Assembly: GCF_000178855.1 (NCBI RefSeq)
Contig: NZ_ADVG01000002.1
Coordinates: 1,612,001-1,676,000 of the forward strand
DNA from: Ktedonobacter racemifer DSM 44963
Lineage (GTDB): Bacteria > Chloroflexota > Ktedonobacteria > Ktedonobacterales > Ktedonobacteraceae
DNA: 64,000 nt
Direction of reading: 5' to 3'
Below are positions 8,767 to 17,860 of this stretch, piece by piece. The position numbers were made by a program, and so were the translations under genes. The first letter of the stretch is position 1, and the number at the start of each line of letters is the position of its first letter. The notes under the pieces are model-generated. The model made no database searches, was not told the DNA's origin, and saw only the letters and a list, made by a program, of their open reading frames with translations.

Positions 8767-9157
8767 TGCTTAGTGCTGCTTTTGTTAAATCCACCAGTAA
8801 CAAAAACAAGCAGGCTTATCGCATGATCCGGTTCTAGAAGCCAATCCGTTTTGCTACTGCACTTAACGAACGGAGCACTAGACTTTGTCCATGGATGGTT
8901 GTTTAAAACCGCTCCACAAGCGGGTCATTGTATTGGTTTTTACAGAAGGGTTTCTATAGTTAAGATAGGGCAATCTTGGGATTTTACGCTGGTATATAGC
9001 CAAAAAAGCGATTTCTCAAGGTTGCTCGTGTATTAAGTTTCCTTGAGAAATTAGCGCTAAGTTCGATATATTTGTTAAGCTTTACAAGCTTTCAGAAGGT
9101 GTTTATGAGCCTTATGGCTTGCTATTACGCCAGCCGTTTTGCTAGAATAGCTTTGTT

Positions 9158-9919
9158 ATGCATATTTATTTTCACAATGCCGAAGATCAGCAGCGCTGGG
9201 CATATACAGAAGGATTGAACGTTTTAGGGCAGCGTGAGCTCGCGGTCCTGGCTCCCTGGTCGAATGATGACCTGCGCCACAGGCTCCTGCTTAACTTGCT
9301 GGAGTTTATAGAGTGCTATATTCAGAGCCAGCCGAAGCGTATTCTGCCTGGGCAGACATTTCAGTATGACTGGTCATTATTGCGCTTTGTAAGTGACGAG
9401 GATAATATTAGTGGCACAGGCTCAGATACGCTGCTTATTGAGGAGCAGGAGTCCCTCTTCGCATTTGATGATGTGCCTTTTGTGCCTGGGGTAGCGCGAA
9501 CTCTGGAGCTTATGCAAATCCAGCATAAGGCCATGCAGCGCAACCGGGTTACGGGTAATGTGCAATATCCTTTTCCCGCACATTTCGCACTTATTGGTAG
9601 TTGTGTGACACCAGAGACTATCCAGCAATTACGCCCTCTGATGGCCGAACGGTACCATGAGCCTGAGGGCCAGTTTAGTGGCTGGTTTATTGGCTGTTGT
9701 GATAAGAGCCACGACCATGATAATCCTGATGAGCTGGGCAAGGTTCATCTAATGCATATCGTGAAGGGGTTGCCAGCTCTGTTCCCATATATCGCTATGC
9801 CAATTGGAACTGCACTGCTCTTTGAAGAAGACAAGGTGGTTGTCTTTCTTCCTGGCAAGGAACAGGGTTTTGTTGATTCAGAAGCTCATCTTAACTATTC
9901 TACCCTCTTGAGCTTATAA
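9158..9919 (+). CDS. Uncharacterised protein with Imm33-like C-terminus
   Basis: A 253-residue soluble protein without signal peptide or membrane segment. The C-terminal part, about 165-240, contains GWFIGCCDKSHDHDNPDELG, then a run ending LPALFPYIAMPIGTALLFEE. This resembles immunity-protein Imm33 / DUF2185-type domains as I remember them. That is recall, not a search result. The N-terminal 160 residues are not recognised. No clear Shine-Dalgarno precedes the ATG at 9158. No toxin gene adjoins it, so an immunity role is unproven; it could be an orphan immunity gene or an unrelated DUF. Confidence 0.6.
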   Translation: MHIYFHNAEDQQRWAYTEGLNVLGQRELAVLAPWSNDDLRHRLLLNLLEFIECYIQSQPKRILPGQTFQYDWSLLRFVSDEDNISGTGSDTLLIEEQESLFAFDDVPFVPGVARTLELMQIQHKAMQRNRVTGNVQYPFPAHFALIGSCVTPETIQQLRPLMAERYHEPEGQFSGWFIGCCDKSHDHDNPDELGKVHLMHIVKGLPALFPYIAMPIGTALLFEEDKVVVFLPGKEQGFVDSEAHLNYSTLLSL

Positions 9920-9935
9920 CTATCACCTCTTGCCA

Positions 9936-10006
9936 TTGATATGTGATTGATATGTGTAAGAAGGCTAGAGCTGGTTTATCTATTTTACTTCTAGCCTTCT
10001 TGTGGG
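9936..10006. repeat. Hairpin-bearing dispersed repeat H, copy 1
   Basis: TTGCCATTGATATGT and then AAGAAGGCTAGAG...CTTCTAGCCTTCTT form an imperfect hairpin. A diverged copy occurs at about 17921-17985. Here H lies on the left of repeat A (10014-10181), while the other copy lies on the right of repeat B/C. This suggests an originally alternating H-A array. Confidence 0.5.
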
Positions 10007-10013
10007 TGCAGAG

Positions 10014-10181
10014 GGGGAGAGTTGAAGTCCACGACACGAGAAACTAGGTGCTCTTCTGATGCGGTCCCATTGGCTTGTTAGGCGGAAGGACGTTTTATTT
10101 TTGTCCATTAGTGATGAATCTAATGTATATGATCTCAACCGCTAAGATGTCAAAATGGATGTCAGAATTTCTATTGTATGA
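10014..10181. repeat. Dispersed repeat A (uninterrupted copy)
   Basis: This is about 168 bases starting GGGGAGAGTTGAAG. It matches 16788-16905 joined to 17861-17917, so it is the empty-site version of the locus that holds the acetyltransferase cassette. The octamer TGTATATG at 10124-10131 marks the position where the other copy is interrupted. No gene is supported here. Confidence 0.75.
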
Positions 10182-10477
10182 CGCGACATGCATAGCCTCT
10201 GCTTTCTTCTCCGAGCCAACCAGGGCGGGTCGTGCCTGCTTGACAGCCGCTATAACGTGTTCACAATGTCCTCTACTCTTGGCTTGCTGGTTCTTTGGTA
10301 GTTTCGACTTAATAAAGCAGATGAGAGCGAAGCCCAGGGAGGCCGCGACTGGGAAGACCATATTAGCAAGCAGAATGATATCGGTCTATGAGAGACTCAT
10401 CTGGAATTAATTCTTCTACGATATAATCTCATCAATTACTGCGGGAGTCACAATAACCCCCACTAACTGCAGGTCGG

Positions 10478-10506
10478 AGAGTCGGGAGAAGTCCCGACTC
10501 TTTTTA
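10478..10506 (+). terminator. Strong intrinsic terminator with no clear gene
   Basis: AGAGTCGGGA-gaag-TCCCGACTCT is followed by TTTTTATTT. The nearest plus-strand gene ends 560 bases upstream. It may end a small RNA or belong to a decayed gene. The interval 9920-10747 otherwise holds repeats H and A and no supported coding sequence. Confidence 0.7.
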
Positions 10507-10747
10507 TTTGTTACTGAAAATGTCGCCTTGAGATTGTTAATCATGTTGAGGGCGTTAGCGAGGTCTTCTTTGCCGCTTTAGTGATTTTCATTATTATATT
10601 TAACCACAAATGACCTATCTACCTTTTGTTTTATCCACATTTTTATCCACAAAATATGAAGCGCGAGGTATCCATTTTGTATAAGCAACCATCACAAAGT
10701 ATCATCATCTCTTGCATATCTCAAGCAGATAGAGTATACTTGGATGT

Positions 10748-11356
10748 ATGAAGTTATCGAGTTATGCCAAGAAGATTGGGATCAGTTATAACAGCGCCTG
10801 GCGTATGTGGAAACGCGGCCAGATTCCCGGCTATCAATTGCCCACCGGCACCGTGATCATTGATCCGCCAGAGCTTCGCTCGGTTCCGGTCCACGTCGTC
10901 GCTGTGTATGCTCGTGTTTCAAGCAGCGAAAACAAAGACAACCTGGAAAGGCAAGCCGAGCGGCTGGTGACCTGGTGCAATGCCCAAGGCTGGTCGGTCA
11001 GCAAAGTCGTCAAAGAGTGCGGCAGTGGCATCAACGATCAGCGGCCCAAGTTTCTGGCGCTGCTGGCAGATCCCAAAATCGGGCAGATCGTGGTTGAACA
11101 CAAAGATCGCGCTTCTCGCTTTGGCGTGGCCTATATTCAGACCTTGTTGGCTATGCAAGGACGGAAACTGGTCATCGTCAACACCGCTGATACCGCCGAA
11201 GATGATCTCATGGGCGATTTTATCAGCATCATTCCCTCGTTTTGCGCTCGTCTTTATGGTCGCAGACGAGCCAAACGCAAGACGGAACAAGTGCTAGCGG
11301 CTTTGCAGCAGAATGGACCCGCCCGTGAGCAAGAAGCCCCAAAAAGCCTCGCTTGA
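10748..11356 (+). CDS. tnpA: IS607 TnpA serine recombinase
   Basis: A 202-residue transposase. Residues 1-50 form a MerR-like helix-turn-helix (YAKKIGISYNSAWRMWKRGQ). The catalytic serine-recombinase domain follows, with VYARVSSSENKDNLERQ near 57-73; the nucleophilic serine lies in RVSS. Further on are HKDRASRFG and a basic C-terminus. The protein cuts and rejoins element ends through a circular intermediate at short targets. It overlaps tnpB by 44 bases in another frame, which suggests coupled translation. Length and motifs are complete. Confidence 0.93.
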   Translation: MKLSSYAKKIGISYNSAWRMWKRGQIPGYQLPTGTVIIDPPELRSVPVHVVAVYARVSSSENKDNLERQAERLVTWCNAQGWSVSKVVKECGSGINDQRPKFLALLADPKIGQIVVEHKDRASRFGVAYIQTLLAMQGRKLVIVNTADTAEDDLMGDFISIIPSFCARLYGRRRAKRKTEQVLAALQQNGPAREQEAPKSLA

Positions 11357-12776
11357 TGAGAAAAAAAAGCGCAAGCGCAAAAAGAAGACGAAGCAGACCA
11401 TCACTCGAGCGGTGACCCATATCCGTCTCATTGAGGCCAATCCTGGCAAACTTGAGGCGCTCGATCAGCTTGTGGCGGTTTACTTGCCGCTGTGCCAACA
11501 GTACACCACCCTGTTTTGCGAGGCCGAGACAAGCCCGGACAAGTACCAAGAAACCGTCTTCAAAACCGATCTTTCCGACCGCTTGCATCGAGTGGCAATA
11601 CAGCAAGCCGCAGGCATTGCCAAAAGCGTTCGCACCAATCGAGCGAACGCCTATCAGGCGTACCTGGAAGATGTGGCTGATTACGCTCAGGCCAAGGCTC
11701 AGGCGGAAGGCCGGATGTCCGCCTTCAAACGCCGCGAACCGACCTGGACCGAATGGGATCTCCCTGTGCTGCGTGTGCCAGTCATCCAAGCCAATGTCAA
11801 CGTGGTGGTGCTCGAGAAGTCGGAGGACTCCACGTTCGACTACTGGCTGCGCGTGTCCACCTTAGATGTCGGGAATCCGCTTCGAGTCCCAGTCAAACTC
11901 GCCTCCTATCACAAACGAGCACTCGAAGGCCGCACGCTCAATGCATCCACAACACTTCACAAGCGCAATGGAGTCTGGTGGCTGACGCTCTCCTTTGACG
12001 AGGACGTTCCTCTTCAAACCAAGCCTGACGCCCCTACAGTAGGCGTCGATGTGGGCATTGCCCATTTCCTCACGACCTCCACCAATAAAGCGTATGGCAG
12101 TTTTCATGGCAAGATGGCCCGACAGCACAAGCACGATCGGGAAAAGCGTCGCCGCAAGGCGAAACTGCGAGCCTGTCTGGAAAAGAAAGGCGTCCCAAAG
12201 GGCAAGCTTCCTTCGACAAGTTCTGAAACGTCGCAACGCTTGAGCCGTCACGTCAAGCAAGAGATCAACCGGGCGGTCAATGCGTTGGTCAAAGATCATC
12301 GAGATGCCAGACTCATTTATGAGGACCTCAATGTGGCCTCGATGCGCTTCAAAGCAAGGGTGATGAACAGTTATCTGTATGCTTCTCACCTGGGGCATAT
12401 CCCAGAGCAGCTGGCCTGGGCCGCCGCCAAACAGGGCATGGCAGCCCACACGGTCCGAGCCGCCTATTCCTCTCAGGAATGCCCCCGCTGCCATTATGTC
12501 GATCGCGCTAATCGGCCGAACCAGAAAACCTTCAAGTGCCTGGTCTGTGGTTACGCAGACCAGGCCGACCGCAAAGCCGCACAGACGCTCGCGGGACGCT
12601 GGGGGGATCGGAAACTGGCGGCATGTCGCTCGACCTCGGAGGTCAAGGCGCTCCTCATGACGCGGCATGAAGCGTGGAAACAGCAGAATCAGCAGAGGAT
12701 CCAGGATGCTGGGCCTCCCGTCCAGTTGAGCTTCTGGGATCCCCCAGAGATGTTCCTGGAATCATCTCACGAGTGA
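11313..12776 (+). CDS. tnpB: TnpB RNA-guided nuclease
   Basis: A 487-residue TnpB of the IS607 type. The N-terminus is very basic (KKKRKRKKKTKQT). The split RuvC site is visible: VGVDVGIAHFLTTS (first Asp) near residue 247, IYEDLNVASM (Glu) near 330, and ADQADRKAAQTL (last Asp) near 427. The zinc ribbon CPRCHY...CLVCGY lies just before the last motif. TnpB nucleases use an omega RNA made from the transposon's right end to cleave DNA matching the donor site and so help the element persist. All catalytic residues are present. No clear ribosome binding site precedes ATG 11313; GTG 11325 is an alternative. Translation from within tnpA is likely. Confidence 0.92.
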   Translation: MDPPVSKKPQKASLDEKKKRKRKKKTKQTITRAVTHIRLIEANPGKLEALDQLVAVYLPLCQQYTTLFCEAETSPDKYQETVFKTDLSDRLHRVAIQQAAGIAKSVRTNRANAYQAYLEDVADYAQAKAQAEGRMSAFKRREPTWTEWDLPVLRVPVIQANVNVVVLEKSEDSTFDYWLRVSTLDVGNPLRVPVKLASYHKRALEGRTLNASTTLHKRNGVWWLTLSFDEDVPLQTKPDAPTVGVDVGIAHFLTTSTNKAYGSFHGKMARQHKHDREKRRRKAKLRACLEKKGVPKGKLPSTSSETSQRLSRHVKQEINRAVNALVKDHRDARLIYEDLNVASMRFKARVMNSYLYASHLGHIPEQLAWAAAKQGMAAHTVRAAYSSQECPRCHYVDRANRPNQKTFKCLVCGYADQADRKAAQTLAGRWGDRKLAACRSTSEVKALLMTRHEAWKQQNQQRIQDAGPPVQLSFWDPPEMFLESSHE

Positions 12777-12860
12777 ACATCTCTCAGTAGAGAGAGGTGC
12801 ATAGGATGCTCGTAGTGCATCCTCCCGCCTAGTCCGCTGTTTGGTAAACAGGCGTAGGTT
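12660..12860 (+). ncRNA. Predicted TnpB omega RNA
   Basis: The end of tnpB and the next 85 bases contain consecutive hairpins: CTCTC-agta-GAGAG (12781-12794), GGATGC/GCATCC (12804-12822), and CTGTTT-ggt-AAACAG (12837-12851) inside CCT/AGG. In characterised IS605 and IS607 elements the guide-scaffold RNA comes from exactly this place. The 5' limit is a guess. The guide would begin just past the right end of the element. Confidence 0.45.
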
Positions 12861-12954
12861 AAAGTGAGAAGGATAATCATTGCAATAGATGGTTATGCTT
12901 TGATCAACTATTAAAGGGGAACATGTTCTATAGCTTGCCATTGATGCCAATGGC

Positions 12955-13100
12955 CGGGATCTATTCAGTTTATTTGTGGGTGTTTGTTGTCGCCTTCCTG
13001 GTGCTTGAAATCTGGCTTTGTTGTTTGTGTATATTGGTGTTCACTTACGTAAATTTGTGGGTGTCGCTGTACTAAATGCTGTACTAGCTATACTGGTGTA
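12955..13100. repeat. About 146-bp dispersed direct repeat, copy 1
   Basis: From CGGGATCTATTC through TTTGTGGGTGTCGCTGTACTAAATGCTGTAC to TACTGGT, this matches 19399-19545 with scattered substitutions and small indels. The two copies bracket the region with the WD40 kinase, both acetyltransferases and the EVE-nuclease pseudogene. I see no coding content. Confidence 0.7.
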
Positions 13101-13116
13101 AGCGCTTATAGGCTTT

Positions 13117-13177
13117 ATGGGGTCAGCGCATCCAAACCTGAAAACTGTACGCTAAGGTTTAGATGCGCTGACCCCAT
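13117..13177. repeat. 23-bp inverted repeat upstream of the WD40 kinase
   Basis: Arms 13117-13139 and 13155-13177 pair at 22 of 23 positions around a 15-base loop. Each arm contains GGGGTCAGCGCATC or its complement. There is no T-run on the plus strand, so it looks more like a REP-type palindrome than a terminator. Confidence 0.6.
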
Positions 13178-13340
13178 GATAAACAGAGCAAGCAAATAGC
13201 GACCGTCTAGATCTCTCTAAAGGAAGCGATCATGTAATATACTACAATACTAGTCTTACTACTTGAGTTATGTTATACTCCAAATGATTGCTCCCTCCAT
13301 CGCATGGACTCTATTCGGATACTCTAAGGAGATCGACCAG

Positions 13341-15428
13341 ATGAGAGATCGTGTTGGGCAACAGATTGGCAACTATCGACTGGTCCGTCTCTTAGGAGAA
13401 GGCGGCTTCGCGGAAGTCTATCTGGGCGAACATCTCTATTTAAGCTCACAAGCGGCCATCAAGCTCCTCCATACCCACGTTGCCCAGAGCGACATCGCTC
13501 AGTTCCAGCAAGAGGGACGCATGCTTGCCAACCTGATCCATCCCAATATTGTCCGTATCCTGGACTTTGGAATCGACGATCGTACCCCCTATTTGATTAT
13601 GGACTATGCTCCTGGTGGGACGCTGCGTACACGTCATCCTAAAGGCACTCGTCTGCCACTCTCGACGGTGGTGCAGTACGTCAAACAGATCGGACAAGCG
13701 CTTCAGTATGCACATGATCAGAAGTTTATTCACCGGGATATCAAGCCCGAAAACATGCTCATCGGTCGCAATGGCGACCTCCTGCTCAGCGATTTCGGCC
13801 TTGCCTTGATCGCACAGAGTTCGCGCTCCCAGAGTACCAAAGATATAGCCGGCACCATTGCCTACATGGCTCCTGAACAAATCGAAGCTCATCCTCGTCC
13901 CGCCAGTGACCAGTATTCTCTTGGTATCGTCATCTATGGGTGGCTCTGTGGAGAGCATCCTTTTCGTGGTTCATTTACCGAGATTGCCATGAAGCAGAGC
14001 ATCGCTCCGCCCTCTTCGCTTGTCGAGCAACTTCCCTCGCTTCCACCAGCCGTGGAGCGGGTTATTTTCACAGTGCTTGCGAAGAAGCCCGAAGATCGTT
14101 TTGCCTCGATCGGCTCCTTCGTCACCGCTTTGGAGCAGGCAAGTACGATCGAGCCTCCATCTATAACGCCACCACCACCGCTAAGACGGCCAACAACACA
14201 ATCGCCACCCCACGCTGAGGAGAGAGCGAAGCCGAAAAATCAGGAAGAGCTTCCAGCACCATTGGACGCTCCCGGCATGCAACCTTCCGCATTTGCGGTG
14301 TCTTCTCCATCCAGGTCATCTCTTACCTTCCTTGATGGAACGAACGTTACGGCAAAGGCATCTTCGCCCTTTCCCCAACGTCTCTCACGCCGCAGTGTCG
14401 TAGCAGGCTTGGTGGTGCTGGTGGGGGCAGGAGGGAGTGTCATGTGGTGGACGAGTACGCACGTCATTCCAACCAGTACTCATGTAGCTCCAATAGGAAC
14501 CCACCTAGTTCCAATAGGAACCCACCTTTATACGTACAAAGGCCATACCGGTACCGTGTATGCAGTGGCCTGGTCGCCGCCTGATGGCAAGCGCATCGCC
14601 TCTGGGAGCGATGATGGTACAGTGCAGGTGTGGAATGCTGCTGATGGCAGCCAACCCTACACGTACAAAGGTCATACCGGTACCGTGTATGCAGTGGCTT
14701 GGTCGCCTGATGGCAAGCGCATTGCCTCTGGAAGCGATGATGGTACAGTGCAGGTGTGGAATGCTGCTGATGGCAGCCAACCCTACACGTACAAAGGCCA
14801 TTCCGCTATCGTGCGTGCAGTGGCTTGGTCGCCTGATGGCAAGCGCATCGCCTCTGGGAGCGATGATGGTGCAGTGCAGGTGTGGAATGCTGCTGATGGC
14901 AGCCAACCCTACACGTACAAAGGCCATTCCAGTTTTGGCGTGTATGCAGTGGCCTGGTCGCCCGATGGCAAGCGCATCGCCTCTGGGGGCTTTGATTTCA
15001 CGGTACAGGTGTGGAATGCTGCTGATGGCAGCCAACCCTATACCTACAACGGCAATCCCAGTGTCGTGGAATCAGTGGCCTGGTCGCCTGATGGCAAGCG
15101 CATTGTCTCTGGGAGCTGGGGTAACACAGTAGATAACACAGTACAGGTGTGGAATGCTGCTGATGGCAACCAACCCTATATTTACAAAGGCCATTTCCAT
15201 GGCGTGTATGCAAGTGGCGTGTATGCAGTGGCCTGGTCGCCTGATGGCAAGCGCATCGCCTCTGGGGGCTGGGATAACACAGTACAGGTGTGGAATGCTG
15301 CTGATGGCAGCCAACCCTACACGTACAAAGGCCATGCCGATGGCGTGGAAGTAGTGGCTTGGTCGCCTGATGGTAAGCGCATTGCCTCTGGGAGCGATGA
15401 TCACACAGTGCAGGTGTGGATTTCCTAA
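13341..15428 (+). CDS. Membrane Ser/Thr protein kinase with WD40 propeller
   Basis: A 695-residue Hanks-type kinase. Residues 12-270 hold the kinase: GEGGFAEVYL loop, AIKLL lysine, HRDIKPEN catalytic loop, DFGLA and MAPEQ, so the active site is complete. A Pro-rich linker leads to one membrane segment near 351-373 (GLVVLVGAGGSVMWW). Seven WD40 blades follow, each close to YTYKGH...VAWSPDGKRIASGS...VQVWNAADGSQP. This predicts a cytoplasmic kinase controlled by an external propeller that binds an unknown ligand. The start is fixed by AAGGAGAT eight bases upstream of ATG 13341. The blades are nearly identical in DNA as well as protein, and blade 1 has an extra proline (SPPDGK), which points to recent duplication. 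Confidence 0.93.
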   Translation: MRDRVGQQIGNYRLVRLLGEGGFAEVYLGEHLYLSSQAAIKLLHTHVAQSDIAQFQQEGRMLANLIHPNIVRILDFGIDDRTPYLIMDYAPGGTLRTRHPKGTRLPLSTVVQYVKQIGQALQYAHDQKFIHRDIKPENMLIGRNGDLLLSDFGLALIAQSSRSQSTKDIAGTIAYMAPEQIEAHPRPASDQYSLGIVIYGWLCGEHPFRGSFTEIAMKQSIAPPSSLVEQLPSLPPAVERVIFTVLAKKPEDRFASIGSFVTALEQASTIEPPSITPPPPLRRPTTQSPPHAEERAKPKNQEELPAPLDAPGMQPSAFAVSSPSRSSLTFLDGTNVTAKASSPFPQRLSRRSVVAGLVVLVGAGGSVMWWTSTHVIPTSTHVAPIGTHLVPIGTHLYTYKGHTGTVYAVAWSPPDGKRIASGSDDGTVQVWNAADGSQPYTYKGHTGTVYAVAWSPDGKRIASGSDDGTVQVWNAADGSQPYTYKGHSAIVRAVAWSPDGKRIASGSDDGAVQVWNAADGSQPYTYKGHSSFGVYAVAWSPDGKRIASGGFDFTVQVWNAADGSQPYTYNGNPSVVESVAWSPDGKRIVSGSWGNTVDNTVQVWNAADGNQPYIYKGHFHGVYASGVYAVAWSPDGKRIASGGWDNTVQVWNAADGSQPYTYKGHADGVEVVAWSPDGKRIASGSDDHTVQVWIS

Positions 15429-16054
15429 CAAATCTTTCTGTTGCAAGGCATACCCTCACATTGCGCGTCCTTTTGCTTCGCTCCATTCTTTACAAGTTAT
15501 CCATATACCGATACTGGTTGATACCCCAACGTTGGGCTATGTGAACGTGACAAGCCAAGCTGTGAGTGTCGTGCAACGCGCAGCATGCGGACCCACAAGG
15601 GGTAATGCAAGTGATCCCCGGTCAGCCGCATATCTCTCAATAGATCACTGCGTAGGGCCATTCTGCTACCCGCACCGGCCAGGTCATACTTGGGGTCAGC
15701 AAATAAGGGAACATGTATTCTAATCAAGCTCAATTAGCTGATGAGTTTATGTGTCAAAAATGGCGAATTTATAGTAGTAATGACAGGATGCATAGGAGGG
15801 GCAGTGGTATACACCCTGGATGCCTGATGAGGGAGAGTTGAACCCCCTTTGATGGGTTTTTGGCCTGGCTTTGAAGCTCTGTTCGTGGCCTTTTTGAGCT
15901 TGAGAGTGGGTTATTTTTGTCCATTCTTGTCTAACTTTTTCGATGTGTGTTGAGCCGTTTTGCTCTCACTTTTGCTCTCATTTGTTTGCGATTTTGGGCT
16001 TCGTGGGCGGTTTACAGCATGACCTTATGGACTTTTATTGCTCAGGATTTGCTC
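15429..16054. other. Gene-free interval with decayed repeat sequence
   Basis: 626 bases with no supported gene. Pieces such as GGGAGAGTTGAA (near 15831) and TTATTTTTGTCCATTC resemble parts of repeat A, so this is probably another eroded copy of the dispersed repeat family. Confidence 0.4.
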
Positions 16055-16642
16055 TTATCTATTGAAAAAATCATTAACGAGGCAATCCATCAACACGATA
16101 TCATGTTTTTGTCCCTTAAAGGGATGGGCATCTCTCCATTTACCCGCAATTTGAAAACCAGCACGTAAATAAACGCGAATAGCGCGCTCATTAAAACTGA
16201 GCGTTCGCAATCTCACAGAATGTAGACAGACGTTTTGGAAAGCATAATTGAGCATTAGTATAGTGCTCTCGGTGCCATAGCCTTTATTCCAACAATCTTT
16301 CTCTCCTATGCTAATAGCAAATTCAGCAGATTGATTGAAAAAAGAAATATCAAACAACATTGTTGTTCCGATAGGTCGCATACCGACGCGTTCGTAGATA
16401 GTAAAAAAGACTGCATCTAAGTTGCTTTCTTTGCTTGTTTGCTCATACCAGGCCTCTGTAGCTTCCCATGTGAGAGGTCTGAGGGTATAAATACGTGACT
16501 CATTAACCTCAGGATCATTCATCCACTTCTGATAATATGGTAGTAGACTTCGCTGTATCGGTCCTAATACTATTTTCTGGCCCATTAAATTCACAATAGG
16601 TTTGGAATCTTCTTGTCGTAAGATGTTATGTTTACTACTCAT
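16055..16642 (-). CDS. GNAT-family N-acetyltransferase (RimJ/RimL type)
   Basis: A 195-residue acetyltransferase. After a short lead it has the Acetyltransf_3 order: LGPIQRSLLPYYQKWMNDPE, then FTIYERVGMRPIGTTMLFDI, the acetyl-CoA loop IGEKDCWNKGYGTESTILML, and VRLRTLSFNERAIRVYLRAG. Related enzymes acetylate ribosomal protein N-termini or small amines such as antibiotics; the substrate here is unknown. ATG 16642 is preferred to the ATG at 16681 because AGAAGGG lies ten bases upstream. The gene stands alone among repeats. Confidence 0.88.
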   Translation of the reverse strand: MSSKHNILRQEDSKPIVNLMGQKIVLGPIQRSLLPYYQKWMNDPEVNESRIYTLRPLTWEATEAWYEQTSKESNLDAVFFTIYERVGMRPIGTTMLFDISFFNQSAEFAISIGEKDCWNKGYGTESTILMLNYAFQNVCLHSVRLRTLSFNERAIRVYLRAGFQIAGKWRDAHPFKGQKHDIVLMDCLVNDFFNR

Positions 16643-16787
16643 GAATGGTGCCCTTCTGTCTATTAGGTCCTCTACAAACACATTACGAAAAGGAAAACAA
16701 TTTTCCTCTCATTATGGGGGGAGATAGGTCTTGCACATTCTGCCCCTATTATAGGAATATATAATGCTCCATTATATATTTTTGTTC

Positions 16788-16905
16788 GGGGAGAGTTGAA
16801 GTCCACGAAGCGAGAAACTAGACGCTCTTCTGATGCGGTTCCATTGGCTTGTTAAGCGGAAGGGCATTTTATTTTTGTCCATTCGTGGTGAATCAAATGT
16901 ATATG
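16788..16905. repeat. Repeat A, left part (interrupted copy)
   Basis: This matches 10014-10131 closely and ends in TGTATATG (16898-16905). The rest of the repeat resumes at 17861 with the same octamer, so the copy is split by the acetyltransferase cassette. Confidence 0.8.
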
Positions 16906-17860
16906 GACGCCATTTCTAATGTTGTGTAAAGCAGACTATTTGTGCGAAAAGACATATTCGTTAAAGTCGCAGACGGGTCGGTAGCCTACCTGCTGGTAAA
17001 TGCTATTGGAAGTGGGATTGGAGAGATCGGTAAAGAGGCTACAACGTTCCCAACCGCTGTCAAGTAAATGCTGGCTGAGAGCAGCAACACTGCGTGAGGC
17101 GTATCCATGACCGCGCAGTTCTGGAGGAGTGTAGACGGGACCGATGCTGATGACACGCGAGATGGGACGCGATGTGGCTACCAGTGAGACGATGGTTTCA
17201 TCCGGCAGCACCCAGAGATAGACTTCACTATTGCCGATGCGCGTCCGAGCCCAGGCCAGTGCCTCCTCATCACTGATAGACGTATGCAATGCCTCCTCCT
17301 GAAAGGCTTTGATCCAGCGAACTACCAGCACGGTATCGGCTGGAGTAGCGATGCGTAGCGAGCCTAGTCCGGGTCGTGGAGCGATTACTTGCGTCAACTC
17401 AAAGAGTCGCTGGTGTGTTCGCAGGTGAGACGCTTCACCGGTCAGGCTGGTCCACGTCTGGGCGAAGAGGTCTGAGAGAGAAGACGGTCCTATCACGCCA
17501 GGAACTGGCCACCCATGTTCGCGCAGATTATGGATGAGCAGCGACAGAGCCTCACCGAAAGCATCGAACTGATTGCTCGTTACGATCAGCCTGAAAGGGG
17601 GCGTCATTACTGCCGCCACTATCAGTTTCACCTCGTCTTCGACCGTTGCCAGATAGGGCGGTACCTCGATACGCTCAGGGGATTTTTGCAGGCGCAGCGC
17701 GATACCCAGCGGCAGACCGTTCAATACCTCGTTACGTTCAAGTTCCGCTCGTGCTCGTTCAAGAAAATCGCTGGCTTGCATATAGGTTGTGATAATCACT
17801 CATTTGTCCTCCATCATGTTTTCTTGTGGCGCATCATTACACAACAATCGGTATGGCATC
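16906..17860 (-). mobile_element. 955-bp acetyltransferase cassette with terminal inverted repeats
   Basis: The unit is flanked by the 8-bp direct repeat TGTATATG (16898-16905 and 17861-17868). Its ends, 16906-16929 and 17837-17860, are imperfect 24-bp inverted repeats with about 19 matches (GAYGCCAT at the tip, TGTTGTGTAA inside). The only gene inside is the acetyltransferase at 16936-17799; there is no transposase. The uninterrupted repeat at 10014-10181 shows the site before insertion. It looks like a non-autonomous transposon moved in trans. Confidence 0.75.
16936..17799 (-). CDS. GNAT-family N-acetyltransferase carried on a mobile cassette
   Basis: A 287-residue protein with a helical N-terminal part and a C-terminal GNAT domain from about 145. 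The domain shows LRIATPADTVLVVRWIKAFQ, YLWVLPDETIVSLVATSRPI, and the acetyl-CoA loop region IGPVYTPPELRGHGYASRSV, ending NSIYQQVGYRPVCDFNEYVF. The family transfers acetyl groups from acetyl-CoA to amines; the substrate is unknown, and resistance or detoxification is only a guess. The start is GTG 17799, with GGAGG eight bases upstream. The gene fills most of a 955-bp unit bounded by inverted repeats. Confidence 0.88.
   Translation of the reverse strand: MIITTYMQASDFLERARAELERNEVLNGLPLGIALRLQKSPERIEVPPYLATVEDEVKLIVAAVMTPPFRLIVTSNQFDAFGEALSLLIHNLREHGWPVPGVIGPSSLSDLFAQTWTSLTGEASHLRTHQRLFELTQVIAPRPGLGSLRIATPADTVLVVRWIKAFQEEALHTSISDEEALAWARTRIGNSEVYLWVLPDETIVSLVATSRPISRVISIGPVYTPPELRGHGYASRSVAALSQHLLDSGWERCSLFTDLSNPTSNSIYQQVGYRPVCDFNEYVFSHK

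Larger units (their letters stand above)
10748..12860 (+). mobile_element. IS607-family insertion sequence
   Basis: The element carries a serine-recombinase tnpA, an overlapping tnpB and a downstream structured RNA. This is the normal IS607 organisation. The limits given are those of tnpA and the predicted RNA. IS607 elements lack long terminal inverted repeats, so the exact ends cannot be fixed by eye. Both genes are intact, so the element may still be active. Confidence 0.8.

Noticed and set aside
14526..15428. Regular repeats as a CRISPR array
   Set aside because: The unit is about 125 bases, coding throughout, and corresponds to WD40 blades.
14505..15486. Long minus-strand frames opposite the WD40 repeats
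   Set aside because: They are shadows created by the repeated DNA of the kinase gene; the plus-strand protein has clear domains.
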